A stretch of 23,580 nucleotides of DNA from NCBI GenBank assembly GCA_005885325.1, contig VAYX01000060.1, positions 1 through 23,580 of the forward strand. The letters run 5' to 3'. Of the stretch, positions 7,619 to 15,950 are shown piece by piece (the first letter of the stretch is position 1; every line of letters begins with the position of its first letter). Below the pieces are notes generated by a model, which was not told where the DNA came from, made no database searches, and was given only the letters and a program-made list of their open reading frames with translations. The position numbers were made by a program, and so were the translations under genes. This DNA is from Actinomycetota bacterium (GTDB lineage Bacteria > Actinomycetota > UBA4738 > HRBIN12).

Positions 7619-8365
7619 GTGAGCGATACCTTCGAGACGGCCGCCCGGACCGCGCGTCTGGCGGCGGAGCGAAACGTCCCGCTCCGGCTCATCGGTGGCC
7701 AGGCCATCCGGCTCCTCACGCCCGACTTCCCTCCGCGCGTTCGAACCGGCCAGGACATGGATTTCGCCTCGGTGTCCTCGGCGAAGGGAGCGGTGATGGA
7801 GTTCCTTGCCGGGCAGGGTTTTCAGGGGGACAAGCGCTTCAACACGATCCACGGCCACAAGCAGATGTACTTCACGACCCCCGACGGCGGGACGAGCGTC
7901 GACGTCGTCATGGACCAGCTCAACATGTGCCACGTTCTGACGTTCAGGGATCGCATCTCGCGGATGCCGTACACGCTCGACGTCACCGACCTGTTGATGA
8001 CCAAGCTCCAGGTGGTGGAACAGAACGAGAAGGACGTCCAGGACATCGTCTATCTGCTCGCCGCGTTCCCCGTGGCTGAACGGGACGAGTCCGGCACGAT
8101 CGACCCCATCCGGTTCTGCGAGATCGTGGGCGAAGACTGGGGATGGTGGCGGACGGTGACGCGCAACCTCGATCGGCTCGTCGAGCTCGTGCAGGGCGAT
8201 CTCCACTCCCTGGTACCCGCGGGCGCCAGATTCGACCCCGTCGAACAAGCCCGGACGCTTCGAACGCAGGCCGACGCGGCGCCCAAGAGCCTGCGGTGGA
8301 AGCTTCGCTCGAAGGTGGGTGAGCGGGTGCAGTGGTACCAGCTTCCGGAAGAGATCGCGCATTGA
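7619..8365 (+). CDS. Putative nucleotidyltransferase-fold protein
   Basis: 248 residues from a GTG at 7619, preceded by AAGGGG at 6-base spacing. The frame is open far upstream, but that part is a shadow of the transporter gene. The N-terminal half has the signature of the minimal nucleotidyltransferase fold: 'LRLIGGQAIRLL' (Gly26-Gly27), then 'RTGQDMDF' (Asp46 and Asp48) and a third acidic residue in 'TSVDVVMD' (Asp95). 'LLMTKLQVVEQNEKDVQDIVYLL' (about 125-147) resembles the conserved helix of AbiEii/DUF6036-like proteins. The C-terminal 100 residues are not recognised. No antitoxin partner gene is adjacent, so a toxin-antitoxin role is not supported. It stands alone between two operons. Confidence 0.65.
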   Translation: MSDTFETAARTARLAAERNVPLRLIGGQAIRLLTPDFPPRVRTGQDMDFASVSSAKGAVMEFLAGQGFQGDKRFNTIHGHKQMYFTTPDGGTSVDVVMDQLNMCHVLTFRDRISRMPYTLDVTDLLMTKLQVVEQNEKDVQDIVYLLAAFPVAERDESGTIDPIRFCEIVGEDWGWWRTVTRNLDRLVELVQGDLHSLVPAGARFDPVEQARTLRTQADAAPKSLRWKLRSKVGERVQWYQLPEEIAH

Positions 8366-8373
8366 ACCGCCGG

Positions 8374-8397
8374 CCCTGGGTTGCGCCGCAACCAGGG
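8374..8397 (+). terminator. Hairpin after the nucleotidyltransferase gene
   Basis: CCCTGGGTTGC-GCC-GCAACCAGGG forms a stem of about ten pairs with one bulged G, starting 8 bases after the stop codon at 8365. There is no following T-run, so it is either a factor-independent terminator of the T-poor kind common in high-GC bacteria or a 3' stabiliser. It separates this gene from the nine-gene run. Confidence 0.5.
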
Positions 8398-8433
8398 GTG
8401 GTCGAAACTGTGCGCGGCGACTAGAGGGGGAGC

Positions 8434-9375
8434 ATGCCCAAGATCTTCTACGCCACGGACGTCCACGGCTCGGAGGTGTGCTGGCGCAAGTTCCTGAACG
8501 CCGGGCCGTTCTACAAGGCGGACATCCTCATCCTGGGCGGGGACATCACCGGCAAGGCCATCGTCCCCATCGTCGAGAGCGACGGGAAGTGGGAGACGAC
8601 CCTCCAGGAGTACCACGAGGTGCTCGAGTCGGAGGAAGAGGTTCAGGCGATCGAGAAGAAGATCATCAATCGCGGCTACTACCCGGCGCGCATGGATCGC
8701 GAGGAGTACCAGGCCCTGAAGGGCGACGAGAAGCTCGTGGACGCGAAGTTCAAAGAGGTCATGCTGGCCACGGTCGAGCGGTGGATGAGCATCGCGGAGG
8801 AGAAGCTCTCCGGCAAGGACATCCGGTGCTTCCTGTGCCCCGGCAACGACGACATGTTCGAGGTCGATGCGGTGATCGAGCGGTCGAACGAGGTCGAGAT
8901 GGGGGAGGCTCGGACGCTAGACGTTGGCGGGTTCACCATGGTGTCGATGGGGTGGACCAACCCCACGCCCTGGGACACCTACCGGGAGGCCCCGGAGGAC
9001 AAGCTCCGGGAACGGATCGACCGCATGCTGAAGGACGCCCCCGACTTCCGCCGGACCATCTTCAACTTCCACGCACCGCCGTACGGTTCCAACCTCGACG
9101 AGGCCCCCGCACTCGACGCGGACATGAAGTTCATCGCGGGGGGGCGAGCCATGCGGCCGGTCGGCTCCAGGGCCGTTCGCGACTCGATCATGGAGTATCA
9201 GCCGCTCATGTCGTTACACGGGCACATCCACGAGAGCAAGGGTGGGGTGAAGCTGGGCAAGACCCTTGCGGTCAACCCGGGGAGCGCATACGAGGAGGGC
9301 ACGCTCCAGGCCGCGATCATCGACCTCGACCCCAAGAAGCTGAAGATCAAGAACTACGTGTTGGTGAACGGATGA
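8434..9375 (+). CDS. Calcineurin-like metallophosphoesterase (copy A)
   Basis: 313 residues. Metal-binding motifs are in order: DVH (Asp9, His11), GGDITGK (Asp37), GND (Asn138, Asp139), FNFHAPP (His213) and GHIHES (His264, His266). The usual GNH[DE] motif reads GNDD, so the catalytic histidine next to the metal-bridging Asn is Asp here. An acidic and basic insert of about 80 residues lies between motifs 2 and 3. The ATG at 8434 follows GAGGGGGAGC. It is the first gene of the nine-gene run and has a clear paralogue at 13703-14704. The two share long blocks such as HGSE...RKFLNA, PTPWDT.REA and LHGHIHES. The substrate is unknown; related enzymes cleave phosphomonoesters, phosphodiesters or cyclic nucleotides. 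Confidence 0.85.
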   Translation: MPKIFYATDVHGSEVCWRKFLNAGPFYKADILILGGDITGKAIVPIVESDGKWETTLQEYHEVLESEEEVQAIEKKIINRGYYPARMDREEYQALKGDEKLVDAKFKEVMLATVERWMSIAEEKLSGKDIRCFLCPGNDDMFEVDAVIERSNEVEMGEARTLDVGGFTMVSMGWTNPTPWDTYREAPEDKLRERIDRMLKDAPDFRRTIFNFHAPPYGSNLDEAPALDADMKFIAGGRAMRPVGSRAVRDSIMEYQPLMSLHGHIHESKGGVKLGKTLAVNPGSAYEEGTLQAAIIDLDPKKLKIKNYVLVNG

Positions 9376-9403
9376 CGTCGGCTCGAGCCAAGGAGGGCAC
9401 GAG

Positions 9404-11029
9404 ATGGCCGCGGTAGGCGAAGCACCGACCCTGTTCCTGAGGAAGGCCACCGGTCTGGTCAAGGGGTGGTCGAAGTTCGATGCCTTCCTCTACTCGTTCA
9501 TGTCGGTCAACTTCGTGACGCTCGGACTGTTCTTCGCCCTCTCCGTCCTGGCGTTCGTGCCGACGGGACAGGTCCTTCCGGCGCTGTTGATCTCGGGCGT
9601 CTTCATCACGTTCCTGGTGATCACGTACGCCGGCATGATCTCGGTGATGCCCCGCGCTGGTGGTGACTATGTGTGGCAGAGTCGTGTGTTGACGGGCGGG
9701 ATCGCCTTCGTGCTGGCCATCACGGGCTGGTGGTTCATCCTGTGGTACTGGGCTCCCGTCTACGGCAACATCCTGAACGTCGAGGTCTTCCAGCCGCTCG
9801 CCGCGATCTTCAAGGCGGACGGCCTTCTCACCTTCCTGAGCGGCAAGAACGGCCTGTTCACCGTGATCCTGATCACGGTCATCTTGGCCGGCTTCCTTGT
9901 TTCGTTGGGGATGGAGGGGTACGCCAAGGTTCAGAAGTACTGCTTCTACATCGGGTTCATCGGCCTGGGGATCATGTTCCTCGTGATGCTCATCGGCTCG
10001 CGCGCCGGATTCGCGAGCGCCTTCGACCAGGAGGCGCGGAACCTCTTCGGCGTGAACAACGCCTACACCCAGACGCTGAAGGACGCCGGCGGCGCCAGCG
10101 TCGTCCCGAACCTCGGGTTCTCGCCCTTCTTCGGCGACACGCTCCTCCTGATCCCCTTCCTCTGTTTCTGGATCCTGTGGCCGAACTGGGGCGCCACGCT
10201 GTACGGCGAGGTCCGCGGGGCGAGCGATTTCAAGCGGGTCATGACCGGCATGATGTGGGGCCTGTGGGTCACCATCGCCGTCGCGCTCGTCTTCCTCCTC
10301 CTGGCGTCGAAGTTCTTCGGCTGGCAGTGGTTCAATGCGGCGAACCTCAACTACTGGAACGTGGTCTACGGCGTCGGAAAGTCGCCCATCCCCATCTGGT
10401 CCTACCCGCCGCTGCTCGTCAGCTTCTATTTCCACAACGCGATCGTGCAGGCCATCATCGTCCTGATGTTCGGGGCCTGGTTCCTGGGGTGGGCGGGCAC
10501 GCTGTTCCTATCGTCGACGCGGGTGATCTTCGCCGCCGCCTTCGACCGGATCCTCCCCGAGCGGGTGGCCGACGTGTCGGAGCGCCGGCACGTGCCGGTG
10601 TGGGCGCTCGTCCTGATGCTGGTGCCCTCTGTCGGGGTCGGAGCCCTGTACGCCTACACGAGCAAGTTCTCGACGTACATCCTGGACGCTACCCTCGTCA
10701 TCGCGGTGACGTTCTTCGGAACGGCGATCGCCGCGGCGATCCTTCCCTGGCGCAAGAAGCAGCTGTATCAGAACTCGCCGATCGCCAGATACACCGTGGC
10801 CGGGATCCCGCTCATCACGGTGTCGGGCGTGGTCACGGCCCTGTTCCTGGGGTTCAACATCTGGAAGTGGTTCAAGGACGACCTGTACGCCGTCAACAAC
10901 AAGCAGTCGCTCTACTTCATGGGCGCCATGTACGCCCTCGCGCTGGTCATCTACGTCGTGGCGAAGATCTACCGAAGGAGCCAGGGGATCGACTTGAGCG
11001 CGATCCACCGGGAGATCCCGGTCGAGTAG
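9404..11029 (+). CDS. APC-superfamily amino acid/amine permease
   Basis: Membrane protein of 541 residues with about twelve hydrophobic segments. The ATG at 9404 follows AAGGAGG at 7-base spacing. The 'ISVMPRAGGDYVWQSRVL' stretch (about residues 80-97) is the consensus loop between segments 2 and 3 of APC permeases. A long soluble loop (about 200-235) lies between segments 6 and 7. 'VADVSERRHVPVWALVL' is the typical cytoplasmic loop before segment 9. It probably brings the substrate of the following oxidative enzymes into the cell. Only 28 bases separate it from the metallophosphoesterase and 7 from the alcohol dehydrogenase. The substrate class (amino acid, amine or betaine) is inferred from context only. 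Confidence 0.9.
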   Translation: MAAVGEAPTLFLRKATGLVKGWSKFDAFLYSFMSVNFVTLGLFFALSVLAFVPTGQVLPALLISGVFITFLVITYAGMISVMPRAGGDYVWQSRVLTGGIAFVLAITGWWFILWYWAPVYGNILNVEVFQPLAAIFKADGLLTFLSGKNGLFTVILITVILAGFLVSLGMEGYAKVQKYCFYIGFIGLGIMFLVMLIGSRAGFASAFDQEARNLFGVNNAYTQTLKDAGGASVVPNLGFSPFFGDTLLLIPFLCFWILWPNWGATLYGEVRGASDFKRVMTGMMWGLWVTIAVALVFLLLASKFFGWQWFNAANLNYWNVVYGVGKSPIPIWSYPPLLVSFYFHNAIVQAIIVLMFGAWFLGWAGTLFLSSTRVIFAAAFDRILPERVADVSERRHVPVWALVLMLVPSVGVGALYAYTSKFSTYILDATLVIAVTFFGTAIAAAILPWRKKQLYQNSPIARYTVAGIPLITVSGVVTALFLGFNIWKWFKDDLYAVNNKQSLYFMGAMYALALVIYVVAKIYRRSQGIDLSAIHREIPVE

Positions 11030-11036
11030 GCCCGCG

Positions 11037-12218
11037 ATGGTCGAGGTCTCCCCTGTTCGCACGTACGAGACCCCCACGCGCCTGGTCCACGGGATCGGCG
11101 CGCTGAGCACGCTGGGCCAGGAAGCCCGGGCCCTGGGGATCACCCGGCCCCTCCTCGCCACGGACCAGGGGATCGTGAAGGCCGGCCTGCTCGACGGGGT
11201 GCTGAACGTTCTTCGCGACGAGGGGATCGACCCCGTGGTCTTCGACCGGGTCAAGGCCAATCCGCCGATCGAGCTTGTGGACGAGGGGGCGCGGTTCTAC
11301 GCGTCGGAGCGCTGCGACGGGCTGATCGGGCTGGGCGGCGGGAGCTCGATGGACACGGCCAAGGGGATCGGCGTGGTCGCCGTCCACGGCGGCTCGATCC
11401 TGGACTACGAATACGGCCGGGCACCCATCGCCCGCCGGATCCCCCCGATGATCGCCATCCCCACCACGGCGGGGACGGGGAGCGAGGTAACCCTGTGGGC
11501 GGTGATCACCGATCCCGACCGGAAGATCAAGTTCAACGTGGGGGGCACGCCGAACATCGCCTCGTGGGTGGCCGTGATCGACCCGGCCCTCACGGTGAAC
11601 CTGCCTCCCGGCGTCACCGCCGGCACCGGCATGGACGCGCTGGCTCACGCGGTCGAGTGCTTCACGATGGACTACCACCAGCCGTTCACCGACGCCGTGG
11701 CCCTGGAGGCTATCGACTACGTCGGCAGGTGGCTCCGTCGCGCCGTCGAGGACGGGCATGACCTGGAGGCCCGGTCCCACATGAGCATGGCCGCCATGCT
11801 CGCCGGGCTGTCCTACGGGGTCGATTCGGCGGGGGCGAACCATGCGATGGCCCAGTCGGCCGGCGGGGTGCACGACGTGCCCCACGGCGACCTGGTGGGT
11901 CGGTTGCTCGGACCGGTCGTGGAGTTCAACGTCCCGGGGACCCCCGAGCGGTTCGCCCGGATCGCCCAAGCCCTGGGGAAGGACACGAGGGACAAGACGG
12001 TGAACCAGGCGGCCGACCTGGCGGTCGAAGAGGTCTACGCGCTCACCGAGGACGTCAACATCCCCACGCTCCAGTCCCTGGGGTTCTCGACCGACGAGGT
12101 CCCGATGCTGGCGAAGATCGCCTTCGACGACCCCCAGACCGTGGGGAACCCGCGCGAACTCGACGTCGGCTCGTACGAGGAGATCTGGAAGCGCGCCTTC
12201 GACACCGGGAAGCCGTAA
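11037..12218 (+). CDS. Iron-type (group III) alcohol dehydrogenase
   Basis: Cytoplasmic NAD(P)-dependent dehydrogenase of 393 residues, full family length. The nucleotide-binding 'GLGGGSSMDTAKG' (98-110) and 'PTTAGTGSEVT' (142-152) are intact. All four metal ligands can be placed: Asp200 and His204 (GMDALAHAVEC), His269 (ANHAMAQ) and His283 (PHGDLVG). The gene starts 7 bases after the permease stop and is followed after 11 bases by an aldehyde dehydrogenase. The pair would oxidise an alcohol to an acid in two steps. The same pairing oxidises choline to glycine betaine in Bacillus (GbsB and GbsA). Choline is therefore one candidate substrate here, but this family is broad and the specificity is not readable. 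Confidence 0.93.
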   Translation: MVEVSPVRTYETPTRLVHGIGALSTLGQEARALGITRPLLATDQGIVKAGLLDGVLNVLRDEGIDPVVFDRVKANPPIELVDEGARFYASERCDGLIGLGGGSSMDTAKGIGVVAVHGGSILDYEYGRAPIARRIPPMIAIPTTAGTGSEVTLWAVITDPDRKIKFNVGGTPNIASWVAVIDPALTVNLPPGVTAGTGMDALAHAVECFTMDYHQPFTDAVALEAIDYVGRWLRRAVEDGHDLEARSHMSMAAMLAGLSYGVDSAGANHAMAQSAGGVHDVPHGDLVGRLLGPVVEFNVPGTPERFARIAQALGKDTRDKTVNQAADLAVEEVYALTEDVNIPTLQSLGFSTDEVPMLAKIAFDDPQTVGNPRELDVGSYEEIWKRAFDTGKP

Positions 12219-12229
12219 GGGAGTCGCGG

Positions 12230-13678
12230 ATGCCCGACGATCTGAAGATGCTGATCGGCGGCAAGTGGGTGGACTCGGTCTCCGGCGCGACGTTCGAAGC
12301 CACCAGCCCCTCCACGGGCGAAATGATCGCCAGGGTCCCCGAGGGCGCGCGGGAGGACGCCCAGCGGGCCATCGCCGCGGCGAACGCCGCGTGGCGGGAC
12401 TGGGCGTCGCGCTCGGCGTTCGAGCGCGGGTCCACCATGAAGCGGATGGCGGAGATCGTGGGGGAGCGGCGGGACGACCTGGCTCGGACCCTTTCGCTCG
12501 ACCAGGGGAAGCCGCTCCGGGCCGAGGCCCACGACGAGGTGGAGGAGCTGATCGCCTACTTCGAGATGGCATCGGCCGACGCCACGCGGATGGAGGGGCT
12601 GATCCCGCCATCGGTGGATGCCGGCAAGCGCGTGTTCGTGTACCGGGTGCCGCGAGGGGTCGTGGGCGTGATCAGCCCATGGAACTGGCCCTACACGATG
12701 CCGGGCGAGCTCCTCGCGCCGGCGCTGGCCTATGGGAACGCGGTGGTGTGGGTGCCCGCGCCGAGCACCTCGGTCTGCGCGGTGAGGCTCGCCCAGTGCA
12801 TCGAGGATGCCGGTCTCCCACCCGGCGTGTTCAACATGGTCACCGGACCGGGGCCGGTGGTGGGCGATGAGATCGCCGCGAACCCGGGGACGCATGCCGT
12901 GGGGTTCATCGGCTCCATCGCCACCGGGCACCGGGTCGCGGAGCGGGCGGCGGGCAAGGAGCTCCTCCTGGAGATGGGCGGCAACGGGCCGCTCGTGATC
13001 CTGGAGGACGCCGATCTGGATGCGGCCGTGGCCGGAACGCTCACGGCTTGCTTCCTGAACGCCGGCCAGAGCTGCACGGCGGGGGAGCGGATCCTGGTCC
13101 ACGAGTCCGTCCACGACGCGTACGTCGCGAAGCTCCGAACCGCGATCGACGGCGAGATCCGCCTGGGCGATCCGTTCGACGATGCGACGACGATGGGTCC
13201 GTTGAACAACTCGCCCGTGGCCGACAAGACGGAGCAGCACGTCGCCGACGCGGTCGACCGGGGAGCGGAGGTCGTGGTGGGCGGGAAGCGCGCGCCGCAC
13301 CTCGGGAGCGAGCTGTTCTTCGAGGCCACGGTGGTCGACGGCGTGACCGACGAGATGGCCATCGCCCGGGAGGAGACCTTCGGACCGGTGGTCCCGGTCT
13401 CCACCATCCGGAGCGAAGAGGAAGCCGTGCGGATCGTGAACGGCTCGCCGTACGGCCTGCTGTCCGCGGTGTTCACTCGGGACCTCCGCCGAGGCCTTCG
13501 GTACGCAGAAGCCGTGCGGACCGGCTGGGTGAACGTGAACGAGGGCACGAACTACTGGGAGTCCCACCTCCCGTTCGGCGGGGCGTCCGGATCGGCGAGC
13601 GGTGTCGGCCGGGTTGGCGGCCGGTTCTCGATGGAGCGCCTGACCGAGCTCAAGACCGTGGTCGTCGGCCTGGACTAG
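12230..13678 (+). CDS. NAD(P)-dependent aldehyde dehydrogenase
   Basis: 482 residues, the standard ALDH length. Key residues are the oxyanion Asn152 in SPWNWP, general-base Glu248 in LEMGGNGP, nucleophile Cys282 in GQSCTAGER, and the EETFGP motif near 380. One oddity: the lysine of the usual 'VVWKPA' cofactor loop is valine (VVWVPAPSTS, Val175). That residue normally contacts the adenosine ribose, so cofactor binding may be unusual. The 'FIGSIATG' loop replaces the common 'FTGSTxxG'. It sits between the alcohol dehydrogenase and the second metallophosphoesterase and is probably in the same transcript. The aldehyde substrate is unknown; betaine aldehyde is a candidate from context. Confidence 0.92.
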   Translation: MPDDLKMLIGGKWVDSVSGATFEATSPSTGEMIARVPEGAREDAQRAIAAANAAWRDWASRSAFERGSTMKRMAEIVGERRDDLARTLSLDQGKPLRAEAHDEVEELIAYFEMASADATRMEGLIPPSVDAGKRVFVYRVPRGVVGVISPWNWPYTMPGELLAPALAYGNAVVWVPAPSTSVCAVRLAQCIEDAGLPPGVFNMVTGPGPVVGDEIAANPGTHAVGFIGSIATGHRVAERAAGKELLLEMGGNGPLVILEDADLDAAVAGTLTACFLNAGQSCTAGERILVHESVHDAYVAKLRTAIDGEIRLGDPFDDATTMGPLNNSPVADKTEQHVADAVDRGAEVVVGGKRAPHLGSELFFEATVVDGVTDEMAIAREETFGPVVPVSTIRSEEEAVRIVNGSPYGLLSAVFTRDLRRGLRYAEAVRTGWVNVNEGTNYWESHLPFGGASGSASGVGRVGGRFSMERLTELKTVVVGLD

Positions 13679-13689
13679 CGGGACTGGCA

Positions 13690-13695
13690 TAGCCT
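13690..13695 (+). promoter_or_regulatory. Possible -10 for a leaderless internal transcript
   Basis: TAGCCT, of TANNNT form, ends 7 bases before the ATG at 13703. This is the spacing seen at leaderless genes of Actinobacteria. The same 7 bases contain GGAGGG placed too close (1 base) to the ATG to be a normal ribosome site. No clear -35 is seen. It could start an internal transcript within the nine-gene run. Confidence 0.22.
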
Positions 13696-13702
13696 GGAGG
13701 GT

Positions 13703-14704
13703 ATGGCACCGTTCCGCAGGAAGCCCAAGGGTGAGGCCACCCGGATCTTCTTCGCCGCGGACCTCCACGGCTCCGAGCCCACGTTCCGCAAGTTCTTGAA
13801 CGCCGCGTCCTTCTACGATGTCGACGCGCTGGTGTTCGGGGGGGACCTCATGGGCAAGGCGCTGGTGCCCATCGTCCGCGATGGCGACCGGTACCGGGCT
13901 CACCTGCATGGGGACGACCACGAGCTCGACGCTGGCAGCCTCGACCGGTTCTGCCGAATGGTCGAGGTGGCTGGGTTCTACTGGAGGGTCGTCGACCGCA
14001 TGGAGCACAAGCAGCTCGGGCGCGACCCGTTGCTGGTGAGGGGGCTGTTCCAGGATCGGGCCAGGGAACGCTTGTCCTCGTGGCTCGAGCTGGCGAAGGA
14101 CCGGCTGGCCGGCACCCCGGTTCGCATGTACCTCACGGGAGGAAACGACGACGAGCCCGGCGTACTGGAGGTCCTGTCGGAGGCCGACGGCGACCACGTG
14201 GTCGCCTGCGAGGACGAGGTCGTGGAGCTCGACGGCGAGCACACGATGATCACGGTCGGCCTGTCCACCCCGACCCCATGGGACACGCCGCGGGAGGCCG
14301 ACGAAGCCGAGATCGCGGCCCGGATCCATGCCAGCGTGGCCCGCGTGCCCGATCCCGCCCGATGCGTGTTCAACCTGCACTGTCCGCCGAAGGACTCGCT
14401 CCTCGACCGGTGTCCCAAGCTCGACACATCGGGGATGGATCGGGGGGAGCTGCCGAAGCCCGTCCTCGAGCGGGGGCGGATGGTGATGACGAGCGGCGGA
14501 AGCGCCGCCGTCCGGGAAGCCCTCGCGACCTACCAGCCGGTGGCCGGCCTGCACGGCCACATCCACGAGTCGGCCGGCCGGATGAAACTCGGACGGACAC
14601 CGTCGTTCAACCCCGGGAGCGACTACGACAAAGGCATCCTCCAGGGAGTCATCGTGTCCATCCGGGGCGGCACGGTGGTGAGCTACCAGCACACCACCGG
14701 TTAG
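13703..14704 (+). CDS. Calcineurin-like metallophosphoesterase (copy B)
   Basis: 333 residues, paralogue of the protein at 8434-9375. Motifs in order are DLH (Asp20, His22), GGDLMGK (Asp48), GNDD (Asn148, Asp149), FNLHCPP (His226) and GHIHES (His286, His288). Like copy A it has Asp instead of His in motif 3 and a long insert between motifs 2 and 3, though the insert sequence has diverged. The 'STPTPWDTPREA' block and the C-terminal 'KLGRTPSFNPGSDYDKGILQ' match copy A closely. A basic N-terminal extension of about 11 residues is added. Substrate unknown. Two such genes bracketing the permease and the dehydrogenases suggest a role tied to this pathway rather than housekeeping. Confidence 0.84.
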   Translation: MAPFRRKPKGEATRIFFAADLHGSEPTFRKFLNAASFYDVDALVFGGDLMGKALVPIVRDGDRYRAHLHGDDHELDAGSLDRFCRMVEVAGFYWRVVDRMEHKQLGRDPLLVRGLFQDRARERLSSWLELAKDRLAGTPVRMYLTGGNDDEPGVLEVLSEADGDHVVACEDEVVELDGEHTMITVGLSTPTPWDTPREADEAEIAARIHASVARVPDPARCVFNLHCPPKDSLLDRCPKLDTSGMDRGELPKPVLERGRMVMTSGGSAAVREALATYQPVAGLHGHIHESAGRMKLGRTPSFNPGSDYDKGILQGVIVSIRGGTVVSYQHTTG

Positions 14705-14777
14705 CTAGGCTTTGCGGGCGTTCGAGGCGGCGGGACGGAAGGATCGGCCCGCCTGCGGTTCGAAAGGGGGAAGTCGG

Positions 14778-15950
14778 TTGGCGGTGATCGAGAGCCCGGG
14801 GATCCTGCTGTACACGAGGATCCGCAAGTCGCCCTATTTCTACGCGTCGCGCAAGCACGGCGTGGCGCGGTACAGCGTCTACAACCACACGTACCACCCG
14901 CGCCACTACGGGGACCCGGTCGAGGAGTACTGGAAGCTCGTGAACGGCGTGACGATGTGGGACGTCGGCGTGGAGAAGCAGATCCAGATCAAGGGTCCCG
15001 ACGCGTTCGACCTGGCGAACATGATCGTCCCGCGCGACCTGTACAAGTGCGCGGTAGATCAATGCAAGTACGTCTTCATCACGGCCCCGGACGGCGGCAT
15101 CCTGAACGACCCGGTGCTGCTGCGGGTGGAGGAGGACGAGTTCTGGCTCTCGCTCGCCGACTCCGACGTGAACCTGTACGCGCTCGGCATCGCCGCGGCC
15201 AAGGGCTTCGACGTGTCGGTGCGGGAGATCGACGTCGCCCCCGTGCAGATCCAGGGCCCCGACTCGAAGAAGGTGCTGGTCGACCTGTTCGGCGACCGGG
15301 TCCTGGAGGTTCCGTACTACGGGCTGATGAAGGCCGAGCTCGACGGGATGCAGGTGGTCGTGTCGCGGACGGGCTACACGGGTGAGGTGGGCTACGAGAT
15401 CTACCTGCGCGACGCGAGCCGGCACGGCCAGAAGCTGTGGGACACGGTGCTCGAAGCGGGGAAGCCCCACGGGCTCGAGGTCATCGGCCCGTGCCACATC
15501 CGGCGCATCGAGGGCGGCATCCTCGCCTTCGGAGCGGACATGTGGTACGAGAACAACCCGTTCGAGGTGGGCTACCACTACACGTGGATGGTCGACCTGG
15601 ACCAGAAGGCCGACTTCATGGGCAAGGATGCCCTGCGCACGATCAAGCAGGAGGGCGTGAAGCAGAAGCTCGTCGGAGTGGACATCGATGGCGATGCGCT
15701 CGGCACCTACATCGACAACGAGATGATCGATTTCTTCCCCGCGTACACCGGCGGCCGCCAGGTCGGGCGGGTCACGTCCGCCTGCTACTCGCCCCGCCTG
15801 GAGAAGAACATCGGGTTCGCCATGGTGCCCATCGAGTTCGCTGAGCTCGGGACAGAGCTTCAGGTGGACACGCCGAAGTCCGGACGGGTGAGCGCGACGG
15901 TCGTGACGATGCCGCACTTCGACCCGACGAAGGAGATCCCCAAGCAGTGA
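14778..15950 (+). CDS. GcvT-family tetrahydrofolate-dependent aminomethyl/methyl transferase, DmdA-like
   Basis: 390 residues if it starts at the TTG at 14778, which has AAGGGGG 7 bases upstream. A GTG at 14784 is possible but less well spaced. The protein is a stand-alone GcvT fold. 'GVTMWDVGVEKQIQIKGPDAFDLAN' (about 58-82) and 'SRTGYTGEVGYEIYLRD' (about 198-214) are GcvT landmarks, followed by a C-terminal barrel domain with 'DFMGKDALR'. The N-terminal 'YSVYNHTYHP..YGDPVEEYW' pattern recalls DmdA, which demethylates dimethylsulfoniopropionate onto tetrahydrofolate. It therefore probably transfers a methyl or methylene group from a small onium or amine compound to folate, in the cytoplasm. 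The stop overlaps the start of the next, also GcvT-containing, gene (GTGA), so the two probably act together. It is less likely the T-protein of glycine cleavage, as no gcvH or gcvP is nearby. Confidence 0.8.
   Translation: MAVIESPGILLYTRIRKSPYFYASRKHGVARYSVYNHTYHPRHYGDPVEEYWKLVNGVTMWDVGVEKQIQIKGPDAFDLANMIVPRDLYKCAVDQCKYVFITAPDGGILNDPVLLRVEEDEFWLSLADSDVNLYALGIAAAKGFDVSVREIDVAPVQIQGPDSKKVLVDLFGDRVLEVPYYGLMKAELDGMQVVVSRTGYTGEVGYEIYLRDASRHGQKLWDTVLEAGKPHGLEVIGPCHIRRIEGGILAFGADMWYENNPFEVGYHYTWMVDLDQKADFMGKDALRTIKQEGVKQKLVGVDIDGDALGTYIDNEMIDFFPAYTGGRQVGRVTSACYSPRLEKNIGFAMVPIEFAELGTELQVDTPKSGRVSATVVTMPHFDPTKEIPKQ

Noticed and set aside
7934..7946. CTGACGTTCAG palindrome inside the nucleotidyltransferase gene, similar to the TetR operator.
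   Set aside because: The arms are separated by a shorter centre than in the five promoter sites, and it lies within coding sequence, so it is probably chance.
7619..8365. Toxin-antitoxin reading of the nucleotidyltransferase-fold gene (AbiEii-like).
   Set aside because: No small antitoxin-type gene adjoins it. The neighbours are a transporter and a metallophosphoesterase, and the gene is isolated.
14705..14777. GGTTCGAAA stretch resembling a tRNA T-loop before the GcvT gene.
   Set aside because: No acceptor, D or anticodon stems can be folded around it and the gap is only 73 bases. The sequence acts as the ribosome-site region of the next gene.
14778..15950. Glycine-cleavage T-protein (gcvT) as the function of the stand-alone GcvT protein.
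   Set aside because: No gcvH or gcvP lies nearby, and the N-terminal pattern and pairing with a DMGDH-like gene point to a demethylase-type member. The exact role stays open.
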